The notes: a model not told the origin generated them from the sequence alone. 16,701 nt of DNA from Bacillota bacterium (GCA_023418535.1 JAEZZN010000049.1:1-16701); one strand, 5' to 3'. Numbered from the stretch's first letter, positions 6,163-15,409 are shown. Numbers and translations: made by a program.

Positions 6163-7811
6163 CTAAATGTTTGCAAATTCTTTCGCATTCTTATTTGCCA
6201 TTTCTACTATATCTTCTGGGAATCCCATTACTTCTAAAAGTTTTATTGCATTTCTTGTGTTTGATGACCCTTCTTGAAGTTTGTATGTGAAAACTACTTT
6301 ATTATCGATGATATCTTCTTTGAAATGGATATTTCTAACTTTATCTTCCATCATTTTTGTGAGTTCTAAATCATGAGTTGCAATGAATGAAAGTGATTTG
6401 TGCTTATCAAGATAATCATTTATACTTGATGAAGCTGAAATTCTTTCAAGAGTATTTGTTCCACGAAGTATTTCATCAATAAAGTAATAAGATTTATTTC
6501 CCGATTTAATATCTTCAATTATTCTCTTGAGCGACTTTATCTCTGCTATGAAATAACTGTCGCCATCGATTATGCTATCCTTTATCGCCATTGATGTTAG
6601 GATATTGCCCTTTTTCATTACAAATGATTTTGCAAATGCTGTGTTTACTGTTTGAGCTAGTATCGCACTAATCGCAATGGACTTAACATAAGTTGATTTC
6701 CCTGAAGCGTTTGAACCGGTAAGCAATGTGTTTTGATTAAAATCTACGTCATTTGAGACGAAATTTTCAATAAGAGGATGAAATATTTCTTCTGCATTGA
6801 TTTTTATATTTATCATCAAATTCAGGAATTGAATAGTATGGATAAATATTTCTCAAGCTTAAAATTGCTATCGAGGCTTCAATATTTCCAAACTCATACC
6901 AGAAATTATAAATATCCGATTTGTGATTTTCAATATTTTTCATTATCTTTGTGTATCTAATAAATGGAAGCATGAACACTGAATTTATCGTATATGTGAA
7001 TGCTCCAAATTCACTTGTGATGTCATTGTCAAAATAAATTCCACCCTTTGCAATAGATTTTACTTTATTGTACGACTCGTGCAGTCTTCCGTTTCCACTA
7101 AAATTAAATTTTAGGACTTTATTGCAAGTATTTATGGCAGATGCAAAGTAGTTTATACTTCTAATTTCACCACTTTTTTTATCCATATTAGTTTTTGTAT
7201 AAATAAAATTAAATGCAATTATAAATATTAGCGGAAAAAGAAAAACACTGTTAGACGCACTTGCAATTAATAAAATTAAAGGAATCATTCCTTGAATCAA
7301 ATATCTAATATATTCAAAACTTTTTACACTGATATCTCGATTTAAAAATGGAATAAATCTACTAGAACCTCTTCCTCCTAATTTAGAAAATTCATCGGAA
7401 ACTTTTTCTCTTTCTTTTTCGTTATTTTCAAAACATGATATGATTTCCTCATCTTCATTTTTTGAACTATCGAGAGCTCTAAGTTTGAAATATAGGATTT
7501 CAGAACCAATATCGGAAAATGTATAATTAATTTTATCATAAAATTTTTTTCATTTCTAAATCATTCCAAGTAATACTGTCAACATATTTTCCTTTGAATT
7601 GATTTTTTAAAATAGAATAAGTGTTTATTAAATTTTCCTCATCATATTCTTTTTCAAATTCATAATTTTTAAACTTACCAAATTCATTTCTAATTTTTTT
7701 CATTATATACTTTTTTCTGGCATTAGCAGTTCCAATAATTATTAAAAGAACTGCTAACACAGCAATTGGTACTTCTATATTTTGTTTTAGAAATTCATAT
7801 ATTTCATTCAT
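6163..7811 (-). pseudogene. Membrane-anchored MutS-family ATPase, split by two frameshifts
   Basis: Three consecutive frames make one protein of about 548 residues if one base is dropped at each of two A-tracts. Those tracts read as T on the + strand: 7 bases at 7544-7550 and 5 bases at 6801-6805. The removal restores an exact multiple of three. Part 1 (7811 to ~7545) has an N-terminal membrane segment (VPIAVLAVLLIIIG). Part 2 (to ~6802) has a second hydrophobic pair (IPLILLIASASNSVFLFPLI) and an MutS-core-like helical region. Part 3 is the MutS ATPase with Walker A TGSNASGKST, Walker B FIDEILRGTNT and the ATHD His motif, all intact. The family is MutS-related but is neither MutS1 nor MutS2 and lacks a mismatch-recognition domain, so its role is unknown. 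The ATG follows GGAG, 25 bases after the exporter gene. The shifts may be real decay, slippage or sequencing error. Confidence 0.82.
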
Positions 7812-7836
7812 TAAAACTCCTAGCTATTTATAAAAC

Positions 7837-9612
7837 CTAATTTCTATACATAGAAGCATATTTTCCATTTAATTCCATAAGTTCGTCATGAGTACCTTCT
7901 TCTATTAAATGACCTTTTTCAAGTAAATAAATTTTATCTGAATCTTTAATAGTTGAAAGTCTATGCGCTATTAATAATGTGGTTCTACCTTTTTTCAATC
8001 TGTTTAGACCAAATTGAATCATATTTTCAGTTTCTGTATCGACATTTGCTGTAGCTTCATCAAGAACCAGAATTTTTGGATCTCTTACCATAGCTCTAGC
8101 AAATGAAATAATTTGTTTTTCACCTGCTGAAAATCCTGAACCAGATTCTCCTACCATACCATCTATTCCACCATCTCTCTGAAGTATATTTTCTCCACCA
8201 ACCGAGATTAAAGCAAGTTCAGCTTCATTTTTACTAATTTTCGGATCAAATAGTGCTATATTTTCAAATACAGTTCCTTGGAAAATATATGGATTTTGGA
8301 ATACAATAGCCATTTGTGAACGAACAGATACCATGTCAAGCTCGTTGATGTCAACCCCATCGATTGTTATCTTTCCATTGTTTATATTATAGAATTTATA
8401 AATTAAATTCATAATTGTAGATTTACCAGAACCTGTATGTCCAACAAATGCAGCTGATGTTCCTTTTGGAATATCTAAAGATAAATCATGAATAACATAT
8501 TCGTCTTCATTATAAGCAAAGTTTACATTGTTAAATTTAATTTCACCTTGCATATTTTCAAGTTTTCTTTCACCTTCTTTAAATGGTTCAACTCTTTGAA
8601 GTTCAAATATTTGATCAGCAGCTGATTTTGCTGATTGAAGTTGTCCAGCTTGATCCATCAAAGCATTGATATTACTATATAGTTTTGAGTTGTAATCTAT
8701 AAATACATACAATGTTCCTATTGAGAATAATTCTATACCATTTAATAAATATGAACCAAATACAATAATAACAGCTGCGATAACCACATTTGCTAAAGTA
8801 TTAGTAAGATTGTTTGATGAATATCCCCATAGAGTAGCCATCTTCCAACCTTCTTTATTCCATTTTTCATTTATATCAGAATATTCATTATAGATTTCTT
8901 TTTCTTTATTGAAAGCTTGAATAACTTCCATATTTTGAATATTTTCAGCTAAATTAGCATTCATTTCAGATCTATATTTTTTTAGATTTCCCTGATATGT
9001 CAATGATTTATTGAAGAAATCCATGAATACAAAATATAGTATCGGTGTTGCTATGATTGAAATTAAACCAAGTCTCCAGTCAATTATAAATAAAGTGATT
9101 AAAAGTCCAACTGTTCTAATAACAATTACTAATATTTGTGAAAATAGTAGTTGAAATAACATTCTAATATCTTTTGTATCATTTGTAATTCTATTTACTA
9201 TTTTTCCTATAGCATATTTATCAAAAAATTGAACCGGTAAACTAACTACATGTCTAAATGTATCTTTTCTTATATCTGTTGTAAGTGCATTTGATAATTT
9301 TGAAAATGAAATATATCCAAGATATGATATTAAAGCTCCTCCAGCTATAGAAGCAAAATATCCTAATACCATAAGATAAAATCTTCTCTTATCAGGAGCT
9401 CCTATACCCTCGACTAATTCCCCATCTAATATCTTTCCAAGTATAATTGGTCCTATAAGTTCAATTAGAGTCGCTGTTAATGTTAATATTATTGATGTGA
9501 TTAATAACCATTTAAATTTTAATAAATACTCTAAAATCTTCTTATTTCTAAATCTTGCTTTAACTTTAGGTTCTTCTAAAATAAAGCTGCCTTGTAAGTT
9601 TTCTTTATTCAT
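7837..9612 (-). CDS. Heterodimeric ABC exporter subunit with intact Walker B (LmrD/TM288-like half)
   Basis: This is an exporter half-transporter of 591 residues. A six-helix membrane domain occupies about residues 35-330, followed by an ATPase domain. Walker A is GHTGSGKST (391-399) and Walker B LVLDEA carries the catalytic Glu519, with His550 in AHRLS. The signature motif is unusual: FSAGEKQ (494-500) instead of LSGGQ. In heterodimers such as LmrCD, BmrCD or TM287/288, a degenerate signature on one half faces the site whose partner lacks the catalytic Glu, which matches the gene upstream. The ATG overlaps the end of that gene by 8 bases with an AGGAGG site. Members of this group export drugs, lipids or peptides. 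The substrate here is unknown. Confidence 0.9.
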   Translation of the reverse strand: MNKENLQGSFILEEPKVKARFRNKKILEYLLKFKWLLITSIILTLTATLIELIGPIILGKILDGELVEGIGAPDKRRFYLMVLGYFASIAGGALISYLGYISFSKLSNALTTDIRKDTFRHVVSLPVQFFDKYAIGKIVNRITNDTKDIRMLFQLLFSQILVIVIRTVGLLITLFIIDWRLGLISIIATPILYFVFMDFFNKSLTYQGNLKKYRSEMNANLAENIQNMEVIQAFNKEKEIYNEYSDINEKWNKEGWKMATLWGYSSNNLTNTLANVVIAAVIIVFGSYLLNGIELFSIGTLYVFIDYNSKLYSNINALMDQAGQLQSAKSAADQIFELQRVEPFKEGERKLENMQGEIKFNNVNFAYNEDEYVIHDLSLDIPKGTSAAFVGHTGSGKSTIMNLIYKFYNINNGKITIDGVDINELDMVSVRSQMAIVFQNPYIFQGTVFENIALFDPKISKNEAELALISVGGENILQRDGGIDGMVGESGSGFSAGEKQIISFARAMVRDPKILVLDEATANVDTETENMIQFGLNRLKKGRTTLLIAHRLSTIKDSDKIYLLEKGHLIEEGTHDELMELNGKYASMYRN

Positions 9613-11344
9613 CTGAACCTCCTAGTTTTTGCATTTCATATTGTTCATAATACCATTTTTTATTTGCAAGTAATTCCTTATGAGTTCCACTTTCAACTAT
9701 TTTACCTTTATCAAGGACTATGATATTGTCTGCATGTTTAACTCCAGAAAGTCTATGTGCAATAATTATTGTTGTCTTTCCTTTTCTTTGTTCACGAATA
9801 TTTTTAATAATATTCTTTTCAGTTATTGCATCAACCGCTGAAAGTGAATCATCAAGTATTAATGTTTCAGGATTTTTTATTACAGCTCTAGAAATAGAAA
9901 CTCTCTGTTTTTGTCCACCAGAAATCGAAATCCCCTTTTCTCCAATCATAGTTTCTAATCCATTTGGAAGAGTATGTAAATCCTTTGTGAAATCTGAAAA
10001 TTCTATTGCATCCATTACTTCTTTTTCAGTGGCATTAGTTTTACCAAAAGCTATATTATCATAGACTGATTTTGAAAATAGTAGATGTTGTTGTGGAACA
10101 TATCCAAAACTATCTCTTATGCTTTCAATACTATATTGCTCAATTGGTCTATCATCCATCAATATAATACCTTCTTCTACTGTGTAATATCGAAGCAATT
10201 GACGAACTAATGTAGTCTTTCCAGAACCAATTTTACCTACTACTCCCAATGTTTCGCCCTTTCTAATTTTTAAATTAATATCTTCTAATGCATATTGATT
10301 TTCTCTAGGATATTTAAAACTAAAATCTTTGAATTCAATATCGCCATTAGCTTCGTATTCTATTGCATTTTCTCTATCTACAACTTCTTCTTTATATGTA
10401 TATACGTGATACAATCTCTCTATAGAAGCTGAAGCTTCTTGTATAACATTGAATAAATCTCCAAATGCAAACATAGGCCATACTAACATATTTAAGTATA
10501 GGAAGAATGTTGTCATTTGTCCTAAACTTAATCTATTTTCGTCCATAAGAAATTGACCAAATAAAAGTGCTGCTACAAATGTAAAAGCAGGTATAAGTCT
10601 ACTTGATGGAATAAAAAACGCATCTACTTTATATTGTTTATATGTATTTTCGTATAATTTATCCACACTTTCATCAAATCTTTTTTGAGCAACTTCTTGT
10701 GTTGAATAACCTTTGATTACTCTTATACTTGTAATATTTTCCATTACACTTTCTGAAATATAATCATAAGATTGTTGTATTCTCATAAATCCTTCATATA
10801 GCTTTTTCCCTAGTATTTTTGTAAAAAGCACTAGTAATGGTAAAAACATTACAGATAATAGAGTCATTGGCCATGATACCGTAGTTCCCATAATAATTAT
10901 AATTATAAGCGGAAATACAGTAGCATCCATAGCAGCTAAAATTCCATATCCTGTTAGTGTTTCAATAGCACCAATATCTTGAGTTGCTTTACTCATCAAT
11001 GATCCTGTTGAATTCTTAAAAAAGAATATAGGACTTTGTTTTAATATTTTTAGAATAAATTTATCTCTGAAATCTTTTCCTGATTGATAGGAATGTCCAA
11101 ATAGATAATAATGCCATATTAATGCTGATATATATTTAAGTATTATTACAGCTATAAATATTAAAACAATATTTCTAAGTAAATCAGCGGTTAAAGCATT
11201 ATTTGCTACAGAATCTATGAATTTCCCAATTAATTGATTTGGTACAGTTACTACTATATTCGTAAAAAGTAATGCAAATATCCCTATCATATATTTATAT
11301 TTATATTTTTTAAAAAACCAAATTATATGTTTTATATTTTTCAT
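9605..11344 (-). CDS. Heterodimeric ABC exporter subunit with degenerate catalytic site (LmrC/TM287-like half)
   Basis: This is the partner half-transporter, 579 residues. The membrane domain spans about residues 15-310 and the ATPase domain about 335-575. Walker A is GKIGSGKTT (370-378), the signature SGGQ (475-478) is canonical, and His530 lies in AHRLSG. Walker B reads LILDDS, so Asp499 replaces the catalytic Glu. This is the expected asymmetry of heterodimeric exporters: the pair has one hydrolysing and one mainly regulatory ATP site. The gene lies 24 bases after thiI with AAGAGGAAAT before the ATG, so it is probably co-transcribed with the sulfur genes, although no biochemical link is known to me. 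Confidence 0.9.
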   Translation of the reverse strand: MKNIKHIIWFFKKYKYKYMIGIFALLFTNIVVTVPNQLIGKFIDSVANNALTADLLRNIVLIFIAVIILKYISALIWHYYLFGHSYQSGKDFRDKFILKILKQSPIFFFKNSTGSLMSKATQDIGAIETLTGYGILAAMDATVFPLIIIIIMGTTVSWPMTLLSVMFLPLLVLFTKILGKKLYEGFMRIQQSYDYISESVMENITSIRVIKGYSTQEVAQKRFDESVDKLYENTYKQYKVDAFFIPSSRLIPAFTFVAALLFGQFLMDENRLSLGQMTTFFLYLNMLVWPMFAFGDLFNVIQEASASIERLYHVYTYKEEVVDRENAIEYEANGDIEFKDFSFKYPRENQYALEDINLKIRKGETLGVVGKIGSGKTTLVRQLLRYYTVEEGIILMDDRPIEQYSIESIRDSFGYVPQQHLLFSKSVYDNIAFGKTNATEKEVMDAIEFSDFTKDLHTLPNGLETMIGEKGISISGGQKQRVSISRAVIKNPETLILDDSLSAVDAITEKNIIKNIREQRKGKTTIIIAHRLSGVKHADNIIVLDKGKIVESGTHKELLANKKWYYEQYEMQKLGGSDE

Positions 11345-11368
11345 ATTTCCTCTTTTTATAGTCTACTT

Positions 11369-12544
11369 CTATTCATCATCTACATTTATTTTTATAATTT
11401 CTAATGTAGTCAATGCATCCTCTACTAAAGCTTCAATATCTAATTTTTCTTCTTCTTTTAAAATATCGTAAATTCTAGGCTTTGTTGCTGGTCTATCAGG
11501 TGCAAAAAATGAACAACAATCATCATATGGTTGAATTGAAATATCATATGTATCTATCCATTTTGCCTTATCAATTATATCAACCTTATCCATATTTATT
11601 AAAGGTCTTAAAATAGGAAGATTTGTTGCCGCATTTACAACCGATATAGATTGAATTGTTTGACTTGCAACCTGTCCCAATGCTTCTCCAGTTACAAAAC
11701 CATCATAACTGTGTTTTTTAGCAATTTCTTCACCTATTCTCATCATAAATCTTCTAGCTATAACTGTAGTATATCTTGCTCTACATTTTTTATTAATCTC
11801 TGTATAAATGTTTAATAAATTTATTTGATAATATTCAATTTCTCCAATATAAATAGAAAGTTGTCTTGCTAAATCTTTTGCTTTTTCTTGAGCTCTTTCA
11901 GATGTAAATGGATATGAATGAAAATGTATTGCTCCTATTTCAACACCACGTGATGCTATTTCAAAACCAGCTACTGGAGAATCTATCCCTCCTGATAACA
12001 ATAGCAATGCTTTTCCACCAGTTCCTATAGGCAATCCACCAATCGTCTTAATTTTATTCATATACACATATGCTTTTTGGCGGATATCTACATGTATTTC
12101 TTTTTGTGGATTCTTTACATCTACACTAAAATTATCGAAATTACGTAGAACTATTCCTCCTACCTTTGCAGCAATTTGCATAGAATTTAATTCAAAAGAT
12201 TTATCCGCTCTATTTGCAATTGCCTTAAAACTTACATTTTCTTCTATATTTTCATTATTTATTAATTCAATAATTCCATTTTGAATATCTTCGAAATTCT
12301 TTTCAACTTGAATAGATGGATATACATAAGACAGTCCGAATACCATTCTTGTTTTTTCTATAATTACATCAAAATCTTCTTTATTAACTTCAATAAATAA
12401 CTTTCCATGATCTAGGAAATATTCTCCTATTTCAAAGTTTTCAATCGCTTTTAAAATTTGTTTTATAGAATCATTTATAAATTTTTTTCTATTTTTTCCT
12501 TTTAACATGAGCTCACCAAAGCTCACTCCTAGCATCCATCTCAT
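11369..12544 (-). CDS. thiI: tRNA 4-thiouridine synthetase ThiI
   Basis: ThiI adenylates uridine 8 of tRNA and inserts sulfur to give 4-thiouridine; in many bacteria it also supplies sulfur for the thiamine thiazole. It has 391 residues: an N-terminal ferredoxin-like part and THUMP domain (about 1-165), then the PP-loop ATPase with SGGIDSP at 184-190 and GEALGQVASQT near 287-296. There is no C-terminal rhodanese domain, unlike the E. coli protein (482 residues). This short form is common in Firmicutes and receives sulfur directly from a partner cysteine desulfurase. Adjacent cysteines 343-344 are candidates for the sulfur-handling site. The ATG overlaps the desulfurase stop (ATGA) and follows AGAAGGAT at a normal distance. 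Confidence 0.95.
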   Translation of the reverse strand: MRWMLGVSFGELMLKGKNRKKFINDSIKQILKAIENFEIGEYFLDHGKLFIEVNKEDFDVIIEKTRMVFGLSYVYPSIQVEKNFEDIQNGIIELINNENIEENVSFKAIANRADKSFELNSMQIAAKVGGIVLRNFDNFSVDVKNPQKEIHVDIRQKAYVYMNKIKTIGGLPIGTGGKALLLLSGGIDSPVAGFEIASRGVEIGAIHFHSYPFTSERAQEKAKDLARQLSIYIGEIEYYQINLLNIYTEINKKCRARYTTVIARRFMMRIGEEIAKKHSYDGFVTGEALGQVASQTIQSISVVNAATNLPILRPLINMDKVDIIDKAKWIDTYDISIQPYDDCCSFFAPDRPATKPRIYDILKEEEKLDIEALVEDALTTLEIIKINVDDE

Positions 12545-13638
12545 TTTATTATCCTTCTTATAGTTTCTATTCGTTCTTCTAATTTTTCTAAAAATTCTTT
12601 GGCTTCTTCTAATGTATTATGTTTAGATAATGACACTCTTATACAGCCATTTTTATAATTCTCTTCTACATTTATCGCTTCTATAACTCTACTTTTTTCG
12701 CCTTTATTACATGCAGATCCAGTAGAAATATATATTTCATCCATTTCTAAATAATGAAGTAAAATCTCTGCTCCAATCTTTTCTACACAGAAATTCAATA
12801 TATATGGACTAGAATTTTCTTTTGGAGAATTTATAATTACTCCATTTAATTTTGAAATTTCTTCTCTTAAATAATTATTTATTTCTGATACTTTATTAAA
12901 ATTATTATCAAGAGTTGACGCTTTTGCAAATCCTAAGATTGCCTGAACATTTTCAGTACCAGAAAAAAGTCCTTTTTCTTGTCCTCCACCAAAATACAAT
13001 TTATTAAATTTGTTTATATCTTTAATGTACAAAGCTGCTATTCCCTTTGGACCATGTATTTTATGTGAAGAAATTGTGTAAAAGTCAATATTATTCAAAC
13101 TAATTTCAATTTTGTTTAAGGCTTGAACTCCATCACTATGAAATAATACATTTGGATTTTTTTCTTTAGCTATCTTTGCTAAATGATTGATATCATTTAT
13201 ACTTCCAAGTTCATTATTCACATGAATCGTAGATACTAAATTAGTATTTTCATCGATTTTATTTAGCAAATCTTCTTCATCAACAAATCCGTCTTTATCA
13301 ATCTTTATATATCTTACTTCAGCCACAGTATTTAAACTTGCTTGATACATACTACTATGTTCTGATTCTGTAATTAAAATATTTTTACCCGATATATCAA
13401 AGGAATGGATTATTGAATTATTCGCTATTGTCCCACTCGGTACAAAATACAAATTTTTAGAGCTAATATTCATTTTTTTAGATATAGTTTTTCTAGCCTT
13501 ATCAATTTCTTTTTCAGCAACTAAACCCAGTCTGTGAAGTGATGATGGATTACCAAATACTTCGTCATATCCTCTAATCATTTCTTCTTTTACAACTTTA
13601 TCGATTTTAGTTGTTGAGGCGTTATCAAAATATATCAT
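12541..13638 (-). CDS. Cysteine desulfurase (NifS/IscS family), probable ThiI partner
   Basis: This PLP enzyme removes sulfur from cysteine as an enzyme-bound persulfide. It has 365 residues. The PLP-binding lysine is Lys193 in SSHKIHGPKG, the HSDGVQA motif contributes the cofactor Asp, and the catalytic cysteine is Cys310 in STGSACNKGE. GGGQEKGLFSGTEN is the substrate-binding motif of the IscS/NifS group I type. The next gene is thiI, overlapping by four bases. The same pairing occurs in Bacillus (NifZ-ThiI), where the enzyme is dedicated to tRNA thiolation, so I infer that role here. No iscU-like scaffold gene is nearby. The ATG is preceded by AAAGGAGG, and this gene opens the long - strand operon. 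Confidence 0.93.
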   Translation of the reverse strand: MIYFDNASTTKIDKVVKEEMIRGYDEVFGNPSSLHRLGLVAEKEIDKARKTISKKMNISSKNLYFVPSGTIANNSIIHSFDISGKNILITESEHSSMYQASLNTVAEVRYIKIDKDGFVDEEDLLNKIDENTNLVSTIHVNNELGSINDINHLAKIAKEKNPNVLFHSDGVQALNKIEISLNNIDFYTISSHKIHGPKGIAALYIKDINKFNKLYFGGGQEKGLFSGTENVQAILGFAKASTLDNNFNKVSEINNYLREEISKLNGVIINSPKENSSPYILNFCVEKIGAEILLHYLEMDEIYISTGSACNKGEKSRVIEAINVEENYKNGCIRVSLSKHNTLEEAKEFLEKLEERIETIRRIIK

Positions 13639-13642
13639 TTTA

Positions 13643-13694
13643 ATCCTCCTTTATGATAATATAATACATGTAATTATATCAAATTAAGAAAGGT
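13643..13694. promoter_or_regulatory. Divergent promoter region between the desulfurase and exonuclease genes
   Basis: This 62-bp gap serves both directions. On the - strand TGATATAAT (TATAAT at 13673-13678 with an upstream TG) is an extended -10 for the desulfurase-thiI-exporter operon, followed by AAAGGAGG before its ATG. On the + strand TATAAT at 13660-13665 can serve the exonuclease, whose ribosome binding site is AAGAAAGG at 13687-13694. Neither has a good -35 box. The two promoters overlap, so transcription in the two directions may compete. Confidence 0.5.
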
Positions 13695-13700
13695 TATACC

Positions 13701-14612
13701 ATGATAAAATTAAATGATTATATTGAAAATTCAAATATTTTCAATAAAAAATATATTGTTCTAGATATTGAAACATCTGGCGTCTCAAGAATTCATTCAA
13801 AAGTTCTTGTTGCTGGAGTTTTATTTTCAGATGGTAAATTCATACAATATGCCATAACTGATGAAAATGATGAAAAAGAACTTCTAGAAGAGCTTTCTAA
13901 AATACTCAATGATCAATATATAATTACTTTTAATGGAGATATATTTGATATCCCATTTATAAAATCAAGAATGGAATTTCATGGGCTCGAACCTTTCATT
14001 GAACAATCAAGTTTTGATATTAGAAAATATTTAATCAAAAATAAGTATATTACTGATATAAACAGTTTTTCTCTCAAGGAAGTTGAGAATTATCATGAAA
14101 TTAAAAGATTTGAAGATTTTGAATTAGATTCTGATATAGATTTTTATACTTTTGAAGAATTCAAAAATAATAATTTTGAAAAATTATTACTTCATAACAA
14201 ATATGATGTAATAAATACTAATGCACTACTCGATCTAGTAAATAAAATAGAAGAAAGTAAAAATATTTATCTAAATGAAAGAATTATTAAAGTTGATTCA
14301 ATTTTTCATGAAAAAAATATTTTAGAAATAAAAGGACATATTATACCAGAGATAATGGATTATTTTATAGAAGGACATAATTATAGTCTTTCTGTTAATA
14401 ATTCCTCATTTAAATTAAAACTTCACATAATTGAAGGTTTTTTATCAGATAATATTAAGGGATTTGTTCATATAATTAATTATGATTCCAATTTTGTAGA
14501 TACATCTCCTTACAATTTAAGAAAAGATTTAATCCCGATATTTGATAATAGATATTATTTAGAAAATATTAAAAATTTAGTATTGAATATTTTTAATGAT
14601 ATTATAAAATAA
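13701..14612 (+). CDS. YprB-like RNase H-fold 3'-5' exonuclease
   Basis: The protein has 303 residues. The first ~185 form a DEDD-type exonuclease domain: motif I LDIETSG (Asp22, Glu24), motif II TFNGDIFDIPFI (Asp80 or Asp83), and motif III HNKYDVINT (Asp169, with His165 four residues before). This pattern matches the YprB family of RNase H-like proteins, which are predicted to trim DNA or RNA 3' ends using two metal ions. The remaining ~115 residues have no motif I recognise and are poor in conserved features. YprB itself is longer and carries TPR-like repeats, which I do not see here. The substrate is unknown. The gene stands alone, divergent from the desulfurase operon, and ends at a hairpin terminator. 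Confidence 0.82.
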   Translation: MIKLNDYIENSNIFNKKYIVLDIETSGVSRIHSKVLVAGVLFSDGKFIQYAITDENDEKELLEELSKILNDQYIITFNGDIFDIPFIKSRMEFHGLEPFIEQSSFDIRKYLIKNKYITDINSFSLKEVENYHEIKRFEDFELDSDIDFYTFEEFKNNNFEKLLLHNKYDVINTNALLDLVNKIEESKNIYLNERIIKVDSIFHEKNILEIKGHIIPEIMDYFIEGHNYSLSVNNSSFKLKLHIIEGFLSDNIKGFVHIINYDSNFVDTSPYNLRKDLIPIFDNRYYLENIKNLVLNIFNDIIK

Positions 14613-14626
14613 ATTATATATCAACA

Positions 14627-14668
14627 AAAATGCCCCTAATGAATTTATCTTCATTGAGGCATTTTTTT
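14627..14668. terminator. Bidirectional terminator between the exonuclease and the lipoprotein gene
   Basis: Arms ATGCC...AATGAA (14630-14643) and TTCATT...GGCAT (14650-14662) form an interrupted stem with a 6-nt loop. On the + strand a run of seven T follows. On the - strand the arms are followed by TTTTTG. The exonuclease (+) and the lipoprotein gene (-) converge on it, so it probably serves both. Confidence 0.8.
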
Positions 14669-14720
14669 ATATTCATTTTGTAAAATCTAATTTAACAAAA
14701 ATTAAATTTTTTATTGTAAA

Positions 14721-15344
14721 CTATTTCAAGTATTCTGCAAATTTTTCACTTAATACCAAAATTTCTGGCACAGACATCGTCTCACTCTTAAATACAATAT
14801 AGTATGAATTTTCTTTATTCCAAAGAACATGAAGTTCTGCAGAATATGGATTATTATTTATATTCTCTAAAAGAACATCACCATATGGCTTCATATTTAG
14901 AACTTTCAAATTTGAATAATCTTTTTTTATACTACTTACAAAATCTGGATTGCTAACTTTTTCATCAAGACGTTTAATCTCTATACTATACGGATATGCT
15001 GCATTTTGAAATTTATGTGTTGCTTCACCTTTAAATACAGAGGTTATAGACTTGTCATTAATTTTATATTCTAAACCATTTAATTCTTTTGTAGCACTAT
15101 TTTCATCGTCAAATTGCTCCAAAATAAATTTAGTTACATCTGGCCTAACTGTTTTAATATCTTCTGTTTGTTCGTTAGAATTCTTATGATTATTTTTTAA
15201 TTTTCCAAATTGTTTATCAGCTTCAGTAACTCCTTTTTGATTATATTCACCAGTAGCTGAGCTTTCAACATCAATAATTTCTTCGCTATTACAAGCGACT
15301 AATAGTGCTGCAATTAAAGCTATAATAAATATTTTAATTTTCAT
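14721..15344 (-). CDS. Lipoprotein of unknown function
   Basis: I do not recognise this family. With the start used here the product has 207 residues. Residues 1-17 form a lipoprotein signal peptide (MKIKIFIIALIAALLVAC) with lipobox LVAC, so Cys18 would be lipidated and the protein anchored on the outer face of the membrane. A polar, Asn/Glu/Lys-rich linker follows, then a C-terminal half with mixed strand-like segments and aromatic pairs (WNKENSYYIVFK). A longer frame begins at 15365. I prefer 15344 because the longer start has no ribosome binding site and sits at the predicted transcription start, while AAAGAGAT precedes 15344. The gene is probably transcribed alone. No function can be inferred from its neighbours. 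Confidence 0.75.
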   Translation of the reverse strand: MKIKIFIIALIAALLVACNSEEIIDVESSATGEYNQKGVTEADKQFGKLKNNHKNSNEQTEDIKTVRPDVTKFILEQFDDENSATKELNGLEYKINDKSITSVFKGEATHKFQNAAYPYSIEIKRLDEKVSNPDFVSSIKKDYSNLKVLNMKPYGDVLLENINNNPYSAELHVLWNKENSYYIVFKSETMSVPEILVLSEKFAEYLK

Positions 15345-15375
15345 ATACATCTCTTTCTTTTTCATAATATATTAC

Positions 15376-15404
15376 ATTCTATACAAAAATAATAATCATA
15401 TCAA
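15376..15404 (-). promoter_or_regulatory. Promoter of the lipoprotein gene
   Basis: TTGATA (15399-15404), a 17-bp spacer and TAGAAT (15376-15381) on the - strand. The predicted transcript would start near 15369, which leaves a short leader before the ATG at 15344 and argues against the upstream ATG at 15365. Confidence 0.5.
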
Positions 15405-15409
15405 TTAAA

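Noticed and set aside
6015..6290. + strand frame of 91 codons
   Set aside because: It is antisense to the MutS-like 3' end and to the better supported 55-codon gene.
6801..6819. Separate gene start for the MutS ATPase part at 6819
   Set aside because: There is no ribosome binding site before the ATG, and the upstream frame reads smoothly into it once one A is removed. A split gene is more likely.
7544..7550. Programmed -1 ribosomal frameshift at the A7 tract
   Set aside because: Continuing the protein needs a +1 change (one A fewer), whereas a -1 slip leads into a different frame. Transcript slippage remains possible.
9720..10064. + strand frame of 114 codons opposite the exporter ATPase domain
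   Set aside because: It is antisense to the ABC motifs; such shadow frames are common opposite ABC genes.
13660..13680. Palindromic operator around ACATGT in the divergent promoter region
   Set aside because: The arms match only with a gap. It is too weak to call in AT-rich DNA.
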